NCBI RefSeq assembly: GCF_027706845.1
Contig: NZ_JAQGCZ010000004.1
Location: forward strand, 310,001 to 374,000
Length of the DNA: 64,000 nucleotides
Reading direction: 5' to 3'
Source: Mycolicibacterium sp. BiH015
GTDB taxonomy: Bacteria; Actinomycetota; Actinomycetes; Mycobacteriales; Mycobacteriaceae
Shown here: piece after piece, positions 1 to 7,143 of the stretch
How the letters are laid out: the number at the start of each line of letters is the position of its first letter
Numbering within the stretch: the first letter of the stretch is position 1
Translations under genes and position numbers: made by a program
Notes under the pieces: generated by a model
Told to the model about the DNA's origin: nothing
The model's input: only the letters and a program-made list of their open reading frames with translations
Database searches by the model: none

Positions 1-1
1 G

Positions 2-313
2 CAGTGGTTCGCCCGCCACGGCACCAAGGGCGTCTTCTTCGGCAGGATGCTGCCGTTCTTCCGCAGCTTCATCTCCGTGCCTGCAGGTGTGCAACGAATG
101 AACTTCCTGGTCTTCACGGCGCTGACGACACTGGGCAGCCTGATCTGGAACAGCGTGTTCATCGGACTCGGCTACGGGCTGGGCGCCAACTGGCACCTCG
201 TAGAGCCCTACGCGTCCGGCCTGCAGTACATCGTGCTGGCCGTGATCGTCGTGCTCATCGGGCGCTTCGTGGCCTCCCGGCTTCGTCGCCGGTTACGGGT
301 CAATGACGTGTGA
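2..313 (+). CDS. DedA family membrane protein, 3' end only
   Basis: The reading frame is already open at the window edge, so the gene starts outside. The visible residues run from QWFARHGTKGVFFGRMLPFFRSF through two hydrophobic segments to a basic tail ending in RRRLRVNDV. The phrase GRMLPFFRSFISVPAG is the conserved arginine/proline re-entrant region of DedA (SNARE-associated) proteins, which act as lipid flippases or proton-coupled transporters at the inner membrane. Its stop overlaps the convergent crotonase gene by 21 bases. The family assignment is firm; the substrate is unknown. Confidence 0.85.
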   Translation, partial: QWFARHGTKGVFFGRMLPFFRSFISVPAGVQRMNFLVFTALTTLGSLIWNSVFIGLGYGLGANWHLVEPYASGLQYIVLAVIVVLIGRFVASRLRRRLRVNDV

Positions 314-1204
314 CGGGTCGGGCCGTCTGTCCGGTGGGGCCTGGCTGTAGTCGCCCCACGCGCCGTCGCGGCGCTCGACGGCCGCGCGCACACCCTCACG
401 GGCGGCAGTATCGATGAAGTCCAGCGCCTCGGGGGTGTTGCGCATCAGCCCGTCGAGGATTCCGCCGAGCGTCTGGGTCGAGGCCAGGCCCATGTTCTCG
501 TATGCCTGGTTGACGATCAGCTTCTGCGCCTGAAGCTGTGACAGCGGAATGGTGCACAACTTCGCGGCGATCTCGGCGACGCGGGCTTCCAGCCGCTCGA
601 ACGGCACCGACTCGTTGATGAGTTCCACTGCGGCGGCTTCCTTTCCGGTCAGCGGCTCACCGGTCAACGAATGCCACTTCACCTTCGCCAGCGACAGCCG
701 GTAGAGCCACATGCCGGTCAGGTAGGCGCCCCACATCCGTGCGTAGGGGGTTCCGATGACGGCGTCGTCGCTGGCGACGACGAGGTCGGCACACAGCGCG
801 TAATCGCTGGCGCCGCCGACACACCAGCCGTGCACCTGGGCGATCACCGGTTTGGAGGCGCGCCAGATCGCCATGAACTTCTGCGTCGGTCCGGTTTCTC
901 TCGCGCTGACCATCGCGAAGTCCTTGCCCGGGTCCCACCGACCGTCGGTGTTCATGGATTCGCCCCAGTGGGCGAAACCGCCGCTGAAGTCGTAGCCGCC
1001 CGAGAACGCGCGGCCCGCGCCGCGCAGCACGACGACCTTGATCGACGGGTCCCGTTCGGCGAGACCGATCGCCTTCTCGATCTCGTCTGGCATGGGCGGG
1101 ACGATCGTGTTGAGCCGCTCGGGCCGGTTCAGCGTGATCGTCGCGACTGCCTCGCGGGTGGTGTAGAGCAGAGTCTCGAACTCGGGCGGCGCAGCGTCGG
1201 GCAT
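293..1204 (-). CDS. echA2: enoyl-CoA hydratase/isomerase family protein (EchA2-like)
   Basis: This 303-residue crotonase-fold protein has the typical N-terminal strand (AVATITLNRPERLNTI) and an oxyanion-hole region AFSGGYDFSGGF, followed by the second hole segment VHGWCVGGASDYALCADLVVAS. Family members hydrate or isomerise acyl-CoA thioesters in beta-oxidation or degradative pathways. Glu residues expected of a true hydratase are not obvious after the VGGAS segment, so the exact reaction is open. The length and the nearby prolyl oligopeptidase gene match the Rv0456c (echA2) neighbourhood of M. tuberculosis from memory. Confidence 0.82.
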   Translation of the reverse strand: MPDAAPPEFETLLYTTREAVATITLNRPERLNTIVPPMPDEIEKAIGLAERDPSIKVVVLRGAGRAFSGGYDFSGGFAHWGESMNTDGRWDPGKDFAMVSARETGPTQKFMAIWRASKPVIAQVHGWCVGGASDYALCADLVVASDDAVIGTPYARMWGAYLTGMWLYRLSLAKVKWHSLTGEPLTGKEAAAVELINESVPFERLEARVAEIAAKLCTIPLSQLQAQKLIVNQAYENMGLASTQTLGGILDGLMRNTPEALDFIDTAAREGVRAAVERRDGAWGDYSQAPPDRRPDPSHVIDP

Positions 1205-1208
1205 CGGT

Positions 1209-1451
1209 TCAGCGCCAGCCGCGGAACGCGTCGAGCAGCTTGTCGCGGAAGGCGGGCTCCAGCGCGTCCTCGGGCACCTTGCCCAAAGTGGCGACGGTGG
1301 TGCGGAACTGCTGCAGGTAGTTGTCGCAGCCCTCGCAGCCCATCAGGTGCTCGTCGAACCGGGCCCGGGTCTCCAGATCGAGCGTCCCGTCGAGGTAGTC
1401 GGTCACCAGCTCGACAAGTTCGTTGCAGTTGAGCGGACGTGATTCGGTCAC
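1209..1451 (-). CDS. zinc-finger anti-sigma factor (zf-HC2 type)
   Basis: An 80-residue protein starting at a GTG that overlaps the stop of the sigma gene by four bases (GTGA), a sign of translational coupling. It carries the ZAS signature: an N-terminal Cys (LNCNELVEL) and the core EHLMGCEGC, which together give the Cys-His-Cys-Cys zinc site of RsrA/RshA-like anti-sigma factors. Such proteins bind the partner sigma factor and release it on thiol oxidation or another stress. There is no membrane segment, so it should be cytoplasmic. The longer open frame upstream of this GTG lies inside the sigma gene and is not coding. Confidence 0.85.
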   Translation of the reverse strand: MTESRPLNCNELVELVTDYLDGTLDLETRARFDEHLMGCEGCDNYLQQFRTTVATLGKVPEDALEPAFRDKLLDAFRGWR

Positions 1452-2083
1452 ATCGCCTCCTTCACGTAGCACTCCAACGCCTGTCTGATCGCGGCGCGTC
1501 CCCGATGCAGGAGTACCCGCTGATTGGCCGCGGTGATACCCAGGAGTCGGCTGACTTCCGCGGAGTCCATGTCGAGCATGTCCCGCATCGTGACCACCAC
1601 ACGCTGCCGTTCGGGAAGCTTGTCCAACTCCCGTCGGGTGATGCTCAGCAGTTCGTCGCCGAGCACCGACCCCTCCGGGGTGTCGGGGAGCGGTACCGGC
1701 ATCTCGTCGGGTTTCCAGTGACCGGGGTAGAGGTCGTCGTTGTCGCGAAATCGTGCGGGGTCGACGGTGCCGGCGGTGTAGGCGAGCACCGCGACGTCGG
1801 CGTCGCTGCGCTCCCGGAGGCCGCGCTTCTTGGCGATGTTGATCAGCACCGTGAAAAGCCATGTGCGCAAGGATGATCGACCCTCGAATCCGTCCAGGCC
1901 CTTGAGCAGGGCCAGCCAGGCCTCCTGGACGACCTCCTCGGCGATCGCGTGGTTGGCGACGTAGCCGCGCGCGAGCCTGAGCATCGCCGGGGAGTGGGTA
2001 TCGACCAGGGTGGCGAAGGCGACCTCATCGCGCGCCCGGAGTGCGGCGATGAGGTCGGCCTCGTCGGTCGACGTGCTCGTCAT
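1448..2083 (-). CDS. ECF-type RNA polymerase sigma factor
   Basis: A 211-residue sigma-70 family protein with region 2 at about residues 10-85 (AIAEEVVQEAWLALLKGLDGFEGRSSLRTWLF) and region 4 at about 150-205 (LPERQRVVVTMRDMLDMDSAEVSRLLGI). It directs RNA polymerase to stress promoters and should be held inactive by the zinc-finger protein encoded just downstream. Its ATG lies one base after the stop of the DUF417 gene, so all three genes probably form one operon. The inducing signal is not shown by the sequence. The DUF417 neighbour hints at reactive chlorine or oxidant stress (inference). Confidence 0.9.
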   Translation of the reverse strand: MTSTSTDEADLIAALRARDEVAFATLVDTHSPAMLRLARGYVANHAIAEEVVQEAWLALLKGLDGFEGRSSLRTWLFTVLINIAKKRGLRERSDADVAVLAYTAGTVDPARFRDNDDLYPGHWKPDEMPVPLPDTPEGSVLGDELLSITRRELDKLPERQRVVVTMRDMLDMDSAEVSRLLGITAANQRVLLHRGRAAIRQALECYVKEAM

Positions 2084-2084
2084 G

Positions 2085-2567
2085 TCAGAAGTGTGAACTC
2101 CGCAGCGCGTCGGCGAAAGTCCATGCCGAGATTCCCAGCAGCGCGACGTCCTTGATGAGGAACTGACCGGTCGATGAGAGGGCGGGGAAGCCGCCCGCCG
2201 AGGCTTCGAAGACGCCAGGGGTGGTGAACAGAAAGCTCAGCGTGGCGACGAACAGACCGACCGCGATCACGCTGCCGACCGCCGACAGCCGGGGCCACCA
2301 CGGCTTCACGGCGATCAGCGCGGCGGTGGCGAGCTCGAGAACGCCGAGCAACGCCGAGAACGTGCCGACGGAGAAGATCTCGTAGACCCAGCTCATGAAC
2401 GGACTGTTCGAGACCAGGGGTGCGATGCCCTGCGCCTCGTAGGCGGTGAACTTCAGCGCGCCGATCCAGGCGAGGACGACGACGAGCCCGTAGCGCGCGA
2501 GCGCGCCGCTGAAGCTCTCCAGTTGGGGGAGGCGAGTGGTGAGTGGGGTGGGGGTGGTGGCGGTCAT
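2085..2567 (-). CDS. DUF417 (YkgB/RclC-like) membrane protein
   Basis: About 160 residues with four hydrophobic segments, including YGLVVVLAWIGALKFTAYEAQGI and the loop LVSNSPFMSW, both typical of the DUF417 family. Escherichia coli RclC of this family belongs to the reactive-chlorine response. I prefer the ATG at 2567 because a GAGAGGA Shine-Dalgarno sequence lies just upstream; a longer frame reaching 2612 lacks one. It sits immediately ahead of the ECF sigma gene, the reverse of the usual order, which suggests that the sigma factor controls its own operon through a promoter upstream of this gene. Confidence 0.82.
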   Translation of the reverse strand: MTATTPTPLTTRLPQLESFSGALARYGLVVVLAWIGALKFTAYEAQGIAPLVSNSPFMSWVYEIFSVGTFSALLGVLELATAALIAVKPWWPRLSAVGSVIAVGLFVATLSFLFTTPGVFEASAGGFPALSSTGQFLIKDVALLGISAWTFADALRSSHF

Positions 2568-2640
2568 GGCGGTCCTCTCGGGGCGGGCCCCGCCGGGCAG
2601 CGAAGCCATCACCGGGTAGTGCCGAGAAGCGCCCCGAGCG

Positions 2641-2961
2641 TTACACCGCCGGTGGTGGGTCGGGTTGCCGGTGCGGTTCGTACGCCGAATAGATCGTGCC
2701 GCCGATTTTGATGTTCGGGGTCCGGAAGTACGCCGAGCCCACCATCAGAATCAGGGCTGCGACCACGAAAGCGACCGAACTCTGTAGATCGGGCAGGCCG
2801 CCCAGGAACACGAGCACGACCCCGGCAGCGGTTCCCACCCAGTAGACGCGGCGCTTGACGGCACGCTTGGGCAGGGTGGGAGTGTCCCAACTGGGCACCG
2901 CGGCGGCCAGGACGAGCGCCACCGCGCCCGCGCCGAGGAGCACGTACGACCACGTGCTCAC
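2641..2961 (-). CDS. small conserved membrane protein
   Basis: A 106-residue protein with three hydrophobic stretches (about residues 5-22, 40-57 and 62-80) and a soluble C-terminal tail ending in QPDPPPAV. I do not recognise a named family. Its start overlaps the stop of the lipoprotein gene by four bases, so it is the last gene of a peptidase-lipoprotein-membrane protein operon. It may help place or modify the lipoprotein, but nothing in the sequence proves this. Confidence 0.75.
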   Translation of the reverse strand: MSTWSYVLLGAGAVALVLAAAVPSWDTPTLPKRAVKRRVYWVGTAAGVVLVFLGGLPDLQSSVAFVVAALILMVGSAYFRTPNIKIGGTIYSAYEPHRQPDPPPAV

Positions 2962-3611
2962 GATCCCGGCACCAGCATCTGGAACCCGTCGATGATCTCC
3001 TGTGAGTCGGCGACGTACCTGGGATCGGCGGGGTCGGTGGTCTGGATGGTGAGTGTGGCGAGGTAGGTGGAACCCTTGTCCTCGGCGACCACGGCATGCA
3101 TGATGATCGGCCGCTCCGGTGCCGGACCCATCGGCGGAGCAACGTAATGGGTTGTCTCGGAGGGCAATCCGCAGGTGGTGTTGCTGACGGGTTTCAGATC
3201 GAATGCGCCGAGGCCGCTCTCCAGGTTGGCCCGGTTCTCTTCGAACACGTCCTCGGGGGCCTCGATACCGCGCACCGACTCGAGGGTCACGACGGCGTTG
3301 GGGGCGAAGTCATTGCTGATCAGATCCGTCGAAACGATGGTGTAGCGGATGATCTCGCTGTCCATCATCGAGTTGCGTTCCCACCCGTCGGGCACCGGGA
3401 TGCGAAGCAACGGTTCGCTGTCGTCCTCGCTGGGGATGTCGTCGAGCGGTGCGTCGACGGTGGTGCACTGTCCTTCGTCACCCCCGGCCGCGGTGATATC
3501 GCCGGCGTCGGCCGCGGCCGTCACCGCGGTTCCGGTGACGTTCTGGGAGCATCCGGTCAGCAGCAGTGCCGACACAGCAGTGACACCGAAAAGTGTTGTC
3601 CAGGTGGTCAT
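2958..3611 (-). CDS. LpqN/LpqT family lipoprotein
   Basis: 217 residues with a lipoprotein signal peptide: hydrophobic TLFGVTAVSALL followed by the lipobox LLTGC at about residue 21, which predicts diacylglyceryl anchoring outside the membrane. The mature part has the pattern RIPVPDGWERN and a late VVAEDKGSTYLATLTIQTT segment, as in LpqN/LpqT mycobacterial lipoproteins. The function of the family is not settled; M. tuberculosis LpqN takes part in host interaction. It begins one base after the stop of the peptidase gene, so the two are co-transcribed. Confidence 0.82.
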   Translation of the reverse strand: MTTWTTLFGVTAVSALLLTGCSQNVTGTAVTAAADAGDITAAGGDEGQCTTVDAPLDDIPSEDDSEPLLRIPVPDGWERNSMMDSEIIRYTIVSTDLISNDFAPNAVVTLESVRGIEAPEDVFEENRANLESGLGAFDLKPVSNTTCGLPSETTHYVAPPMGPAPERPIIMHAVVAEDKGSTYLATLTIQTTDPADPRYVADSQEIIDGFQMLVPGS

Positions 3612-3612
3612 G

Positions 3613-5640
3613 TCAGTTTCCGTTCAGGGTGCGCAGCAGGTACTCGAAGACGAGGGCGGACCGGAAGGCGACCTGCGGATTGTCCGACGCGCCGGCGTGG
3701 CCGCCCTCGATGTTCTCGTAGTAGCGGACCGGGTGCCCGGCCGCTTCGAGGGCAGCGGTCATCTTCCTCGCGTGGCCGGGATGAACGCGGTCGTCACGGG
3801 TCGACGTGGTGATGAGAACAGGCGGGTATCGCCTGTCCGTCGAAATGTTCTGATAGGGCGAGTATTCGGAGATGAACTTCCAGTCGTCGGGGTCATCGGG
3901 ATCGCCGTACTCGGCGACCCACGAGGCGCCGGCAAGCAGAAGATGAAAGCGCTTCATGTCGAGCAGCGGCACGCTGCACACCAGGCCGCCGAACAGTTCG
4001 GGGTACTTCGTCAGCATGATCCCCATCAGTAACCCGCCGTTGCTTCCGCCCTGTGCGCCGAGCTGATCGACGGTGGTGATCCCGCGTTCGACCAGATCCT
4101 TTGCCACAGCGGCGAAATCCTCGCCGACGAGGTGCCTGCCCTCGCGCATGGCCTGGGTGTGCCACGACGGACCGTACTCGCCACCGCCACGGATGTTGGC
4201 CAGCACATAGGTGCCCCCGCGTGACAGCCACAACCGGCCGAGGACGCCGTCGTAGCCTGGCGTGCGCGACACCTCGAACCCGCCGTAACCCCCGAGCAGT
4301 GTCGGACCGGGGGCCTGCCGGTGCCGGTGTCCGACCACGAAATAGGGGACGGCGGTGCCGTCGTCGGAGGTCGCGAAGAACTGCGACACCTCCAGGTCCG
4401 AGGCGTCGAAGAACGACGGCGCCCGTTTGATCTCGCTGAGGCCGCCGCCGGCCGTCCCGTGCAGCAGGCGAGACGGGGTCAGGAAACCCGAAGAGTCCAG
4501 GAAGATCTCGTCGCCCAAAGGATCTGTGCCGACGATCACGGTGTTGGTGTTCTCCGGTAGCCCGGGCACCGGCTGCGAGGTCCACGCGCCGGGTGTGTAG
4601 ATCGCGACACGGCTGGCCACATCGGCCAGCGTCACCACGACGAGGTGATCACGCGTCCACGCGTAGTGGTGCAGGCAGGTGTGCGCATCCGGGGTGAACA
4701 CCACCTGCAATTCGGCTGTGCCACCGAGAAATTTTTCGTACTCAGCGGCGAGCAGGGAACCGGCCGGGTAGATCTGGGTGCCGTACTGCCACTCGGTCCG
4801 CAGCTCGATCAGCAGCCATTCCCGGTGGATCGAGATGCTCGCGTCGGTGGGGGTGTCGATGCGGATCAGTTCACCATCGCGCAGTTCGTAGACCCGCTCG
4901 TTGAAGAAGTCGAAGGCGCGACTCACCAGCGTGCGTTCGAAACCCTCGGTGTGGTCTCGTGAGCCCGCGACGACCACGTCCGATTCCGCACCGCTGAAAA
5001 CGGTTTCGGCGTCCGACAGCGGGGTGCCGCGGCGCCACCGCTTGACCAACCGCGGATAGCCCGACTCGGTGAGCGACCCCTCCCCGAAGTCGGTGCCGAC
5101 CAGCAGAGTGTTCTCGTCCTCCCAGGACACCTGCGACTTGGCCTCCGCCAGTTCGAACCCTCCGTCGACGAAAGATCGTGTGCGCATGTCGAATTCACGA
5201 ACCACCGCAGCGTCGGAGCCGCCCCGCGACAAGCTGACGAGAGCCAGTGAATGGTCCGGTTCGATCACATCCGCGCCCGCCCACACCCAGTTCTGGTCGT
5301 CTGCCCGCGCGAGTTCGTCGACGTCGATGATGACGTCCCAGTCCGGCTTCTCGGTGCGGTAACTCTCCAGCGTCGTGCGCCGCCACACGCCCTTCTGATT
5401 GTTTGCGTCGCGCCAGAAGTTGTACAGATACTGACCGCGCCTGCGTACATACGGGATCCGCGCGTCGGTGTCGAGAACCTCCAGCGCCTCGGCGCGCATC
5501 TGCTCGAAACGCTCACCGCTGAGCTCGGCCACCGTCGGCTCGTTGTGTTCGCGCACCCAGGCCAGCGCGTCGTCGCCGGTGACGTCTTCGAGCCACAGGT
5601 ACGGGTCGTCGGTATGCGGGGGGTTCGTCACGCTCCCCAT
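3613..5640 (-). CDS. prolyl oligopeptidase family serine peptidase (S9A)
   Basis: A 675-residue protein with an N-terminal DPYLWLEDVTGDDALAWVREHN motif typical of the family, a beta-propeller region and a C-terminal alpha/beta hydrolase domain. The likely catalytic triad is Ser533 in GGSNGG, Asp616 or 617 in STRDDRVHPGH and His648 in IEGGHAGA. There is no signal peptide, so it should act in the cytoplasm on short proline-containing peptides. The size and the nearby crotonase match Rv0457c of M. tuberculosis (from memory). It leads a three-gene operon with the LpqN-like lipoprotein and a small membrane protein. Confidence 0.92.
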   Translation of the reverse strand: MGSVTNPPHTDDPYLWLEDVTGDDALAWVREHNEPTVAELSGERFEQMRAEALEVLDTDARIPYVRRRGQYLYNFWRDANNQKGVWRRTTLESYRTEKPDWDVIIDVDELARADDQNWVWAGADVIEPDHSLALVSLSRGGSDAAVVREFDMRTRSFVDGGFELAEAKSQVSWEDENTLLVGTDFGEGSLTESGYPRLVKRWRRGTPLSDAETVFSGAESDVVVAGSRDHTEGFERTLVSRAFDFFNERVYELRDGELIRIDTPTDASISIHREWLLIELRTEWQYGTQIYPAGSLLAAEYEKFLGGTAELQVVFTPDAHTCLHHYAWTRDHLVVVTLADVASRVAIYTPGAWTSQPVPGLPENTNTVIVGTDPLGDEIFLDSSGFLTPSRLLHGTAGGGLSEIKRAPSFFDASDLEVSQFFATSDDGTAVPYFVVGHRHRQAPGPTLLGGYGGFEVSRTPGYDGVLGRLWLSRGGTYVLANIRGGGEYGPSWHTQAMREGRHLVGEDFAAVAKDLVERGITTVDQLGAQGGSNGGLLMGIMLTKYPELFGGLVCSVPLLDMKRFHLLLAGASWVAEYGDPDDPDDWKFISEYSPYQNISTDRRYPPVLITTSTRDDRVHPGHARKMTAALEAAGHPVRYYENIEGGHAGASDNPQVAFRSALVFEYLLRTLNGN

Positions 5641-5728
5641 TCTGACCGCCCCGACCGGACGCGTTCGATTCGGCTGCTGCGCCAGGTGGACTGGGTACTA
5701 TCCCCCCAGGTGAGAATCGGGGGTCTCG

Positions 5729-6793
5729 GTGAACCACATCCGCCAGTGGTGGCGACAGCCGGACCGCCACGAATGGCTGTCGGGGTACCTCGCGTCGCGC
5801 CGGCTCCTGCGCTTTTCTTCTGCGGTGATGGCCGCGATCATGGCGGCGCTCGCGGCCGCCGTCGCCTTGATGGCGATCAGTCCGACCGGCCAGCGCGGGG
5901 CCGCCCGCGGTGTGGTGGTGGCCATAGCTGTCATGTTCGTCGGCATGGCCGTCGCGTACGCGGTGCGCTGGCCGACTCGACGACAATCGACCGTCTTCTC
6001 GGGGCTCGGCAGCGCAGCCATCGCCTGCGTCGCACTGACGGCGCCGGATCCGCATGCCGGACTGCTGACCTGCTGGGCCTTCGTCGGGCTGGCCGCCTAT
6101 GCCGCGACCTTCCACAATCCGAGGCTGCTCGCCCTCACGGTGAGCGGGGCGCTGGTGACGGCCGGGGTGTGCGCGGCCCGGATGGCGTGGGCAGGCGACG
6201 TGGCGATGGCGGTGGCCACGTTGCTGCTGTCCACCGGCGGCCTGCTGACGGTGCCGTTCGGCGGTCAGATCCTGGTACGGCTGCTGTGGAATGACGCCGT
6301 ATCGACCGACCCGCTCACCGGTCTGACGAACCGCCGCGGCTTCCGTCGATCGGCGCGCACCCTCGTCGCCGACGCAGCCCGTCGGGGTTCGGGAAGCTTC
6401 AGCATCGTGGTGATCGACCTCGACGGCTTCAAGCGCCTCAACGACACGCTGGGCCACGCGGTGGGGGACCAGGTTCTCGTCGACGTCGCCGAACGAATCC
6501 GCTCCGCGAGCGGCTCGGGCGTGACCACGGCGCGCGTCGGGGGCGAGGAATTCGCCGTCGCGCAGGCCTCGCCGCCGCGCGAGATGGAGATGTTGGCGCG
6601 CCGATTGTGCTCGGCGATCGCCTCGAATCAATGGGGTGTCACCGCGAGTCTCGGCATCGCCGGTGTCACGGTGACAGACTCTCGCGCGGACATCGCGGCC
6701 CTCGTCGAGCGGGTCTTCGCCGCTGCCGACATGGCGATGTACGAGGCGAAGAGGGCCGGCGGCAATCAGATCCGACAGTCGTCTGCCGCGTGA
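5729..6793 (+). CDS. membrane-anchored diguanylate cyclase (GGDEF)
   Basis: 354 residues starting at GTG with a GGGGG ribosome site upstream. The N-terminal half has a conserved preamble (RQWWRQPDRHEWLSGYLASRRLLR) and about six membrane segments. The C-terminal GGDEF domain begins near TDPLTGLTNRRGF and carries the active-site variant GGEEF, plus the substrate phrase DLDGFKRLNDTLGHAVGD, so synthesis of cyclic di-GMP from GTP is plausible. No RxxD inhibitory site is obvious. A paralogue with the same layout lies at 15398-16489. Confidence 0.88.
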   Translation: MNHIRQWWRQPDRHEWLSGYLASRRLLRFSSAVMAAIMAALAAAVALMAISPTGQRGAARGVVVAIAVMFVGMAVAYAVRWPTRRQSTVFSGLGSAAIACVALTAPDPHAGLLTCWAFVGLAAYAATFHNPRLLALTVSGALVTAGVCAARMAWAGDVAMAVATLLLSTGGLLTVPFGGQILVRLLWNDAVSTDPLTGLTNRRGFRRSARTLVADAARRGSGSFSIVVIDLDGFKRLNDTLGHAVGDQVLVDVAERIRSASGSGVTTARVGGEEFAVAQASPPREMEMLARRLCSAIASNQWGVTASLGIAGVTVTDSRADIAALVERVFAAADMAMYEAKRAGGNQIRQSSAA

Positions 6794-6837
6794 GCGACGC
6801 GGCCCCCTGGCACGCGCGCACACGACATACTTGCCGC

Positions 6838-7131
6838 ATGGGCATTTTCGGACGATCGGACGACGGTCTGGATGACGGCGGACTGCGGCGCCGGGTCGAT
6901 GAGCTGGAGCGTCGCGTCGCGGCGCTGGAATGGGCACTGCGTGGTGCGGGACCGCGCACCGAGGCGGCGCCTTCGGTGGCGGCGCCGTCCCCCGCCGGGC
7001 CCCCGGTCAGTCCCGAGGTGGTGCAGCTGGCCCTTGCCGGCAAGAAGATCCAGGCCATCAAGGTGCTGCGCGAGCAGACCGGGTTGGGGCTCAAGGAGTC
7101 CAAGGACATCGTCGACGCGCTGGCGCCCTGA
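6838..7131 (+). CDS. small protein with a ribosomal L7/L12-like C-terminal domain
   Basis: 97 residues. After MGIFGRSDDG comes a predicted coiled coil (RRRVDELERRVAALEWALR), a proline/alanine linker and a C-terminal stretch VVQLALAGKKIQAIKVLREQTGLGLKESKDIVDAL. That last stretch closely resembles the C-terminal domain of ribosomal protein bL12, the part that contacts translation factors. It is not rplL itself, because it lacks the N-terminal dimer domain and lies outside a ribosomal operon. Function unknown; it may bind a translational GTPase or act as a stress protein (inference). Confidence 0.78.
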   Translation: MGIFGRSDDGLDDGGLRRRVDELERRVAALEWALRGAGPRTEAAPSVAAPSPAGPPVSPEVVQLALAGKKIQAIKVLREQTGLGLKESKDIVDALAP

Positions 7132-7143
7132 GCCCCGTCCGCC

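Noticed and set aside
671..1432. 253-codon frame opposite the crotonase and anti-sigma genes
   Set aside because: It runs antisense to two well-supported genes and has the arginine/glycine-rich composition of a shadow frame.
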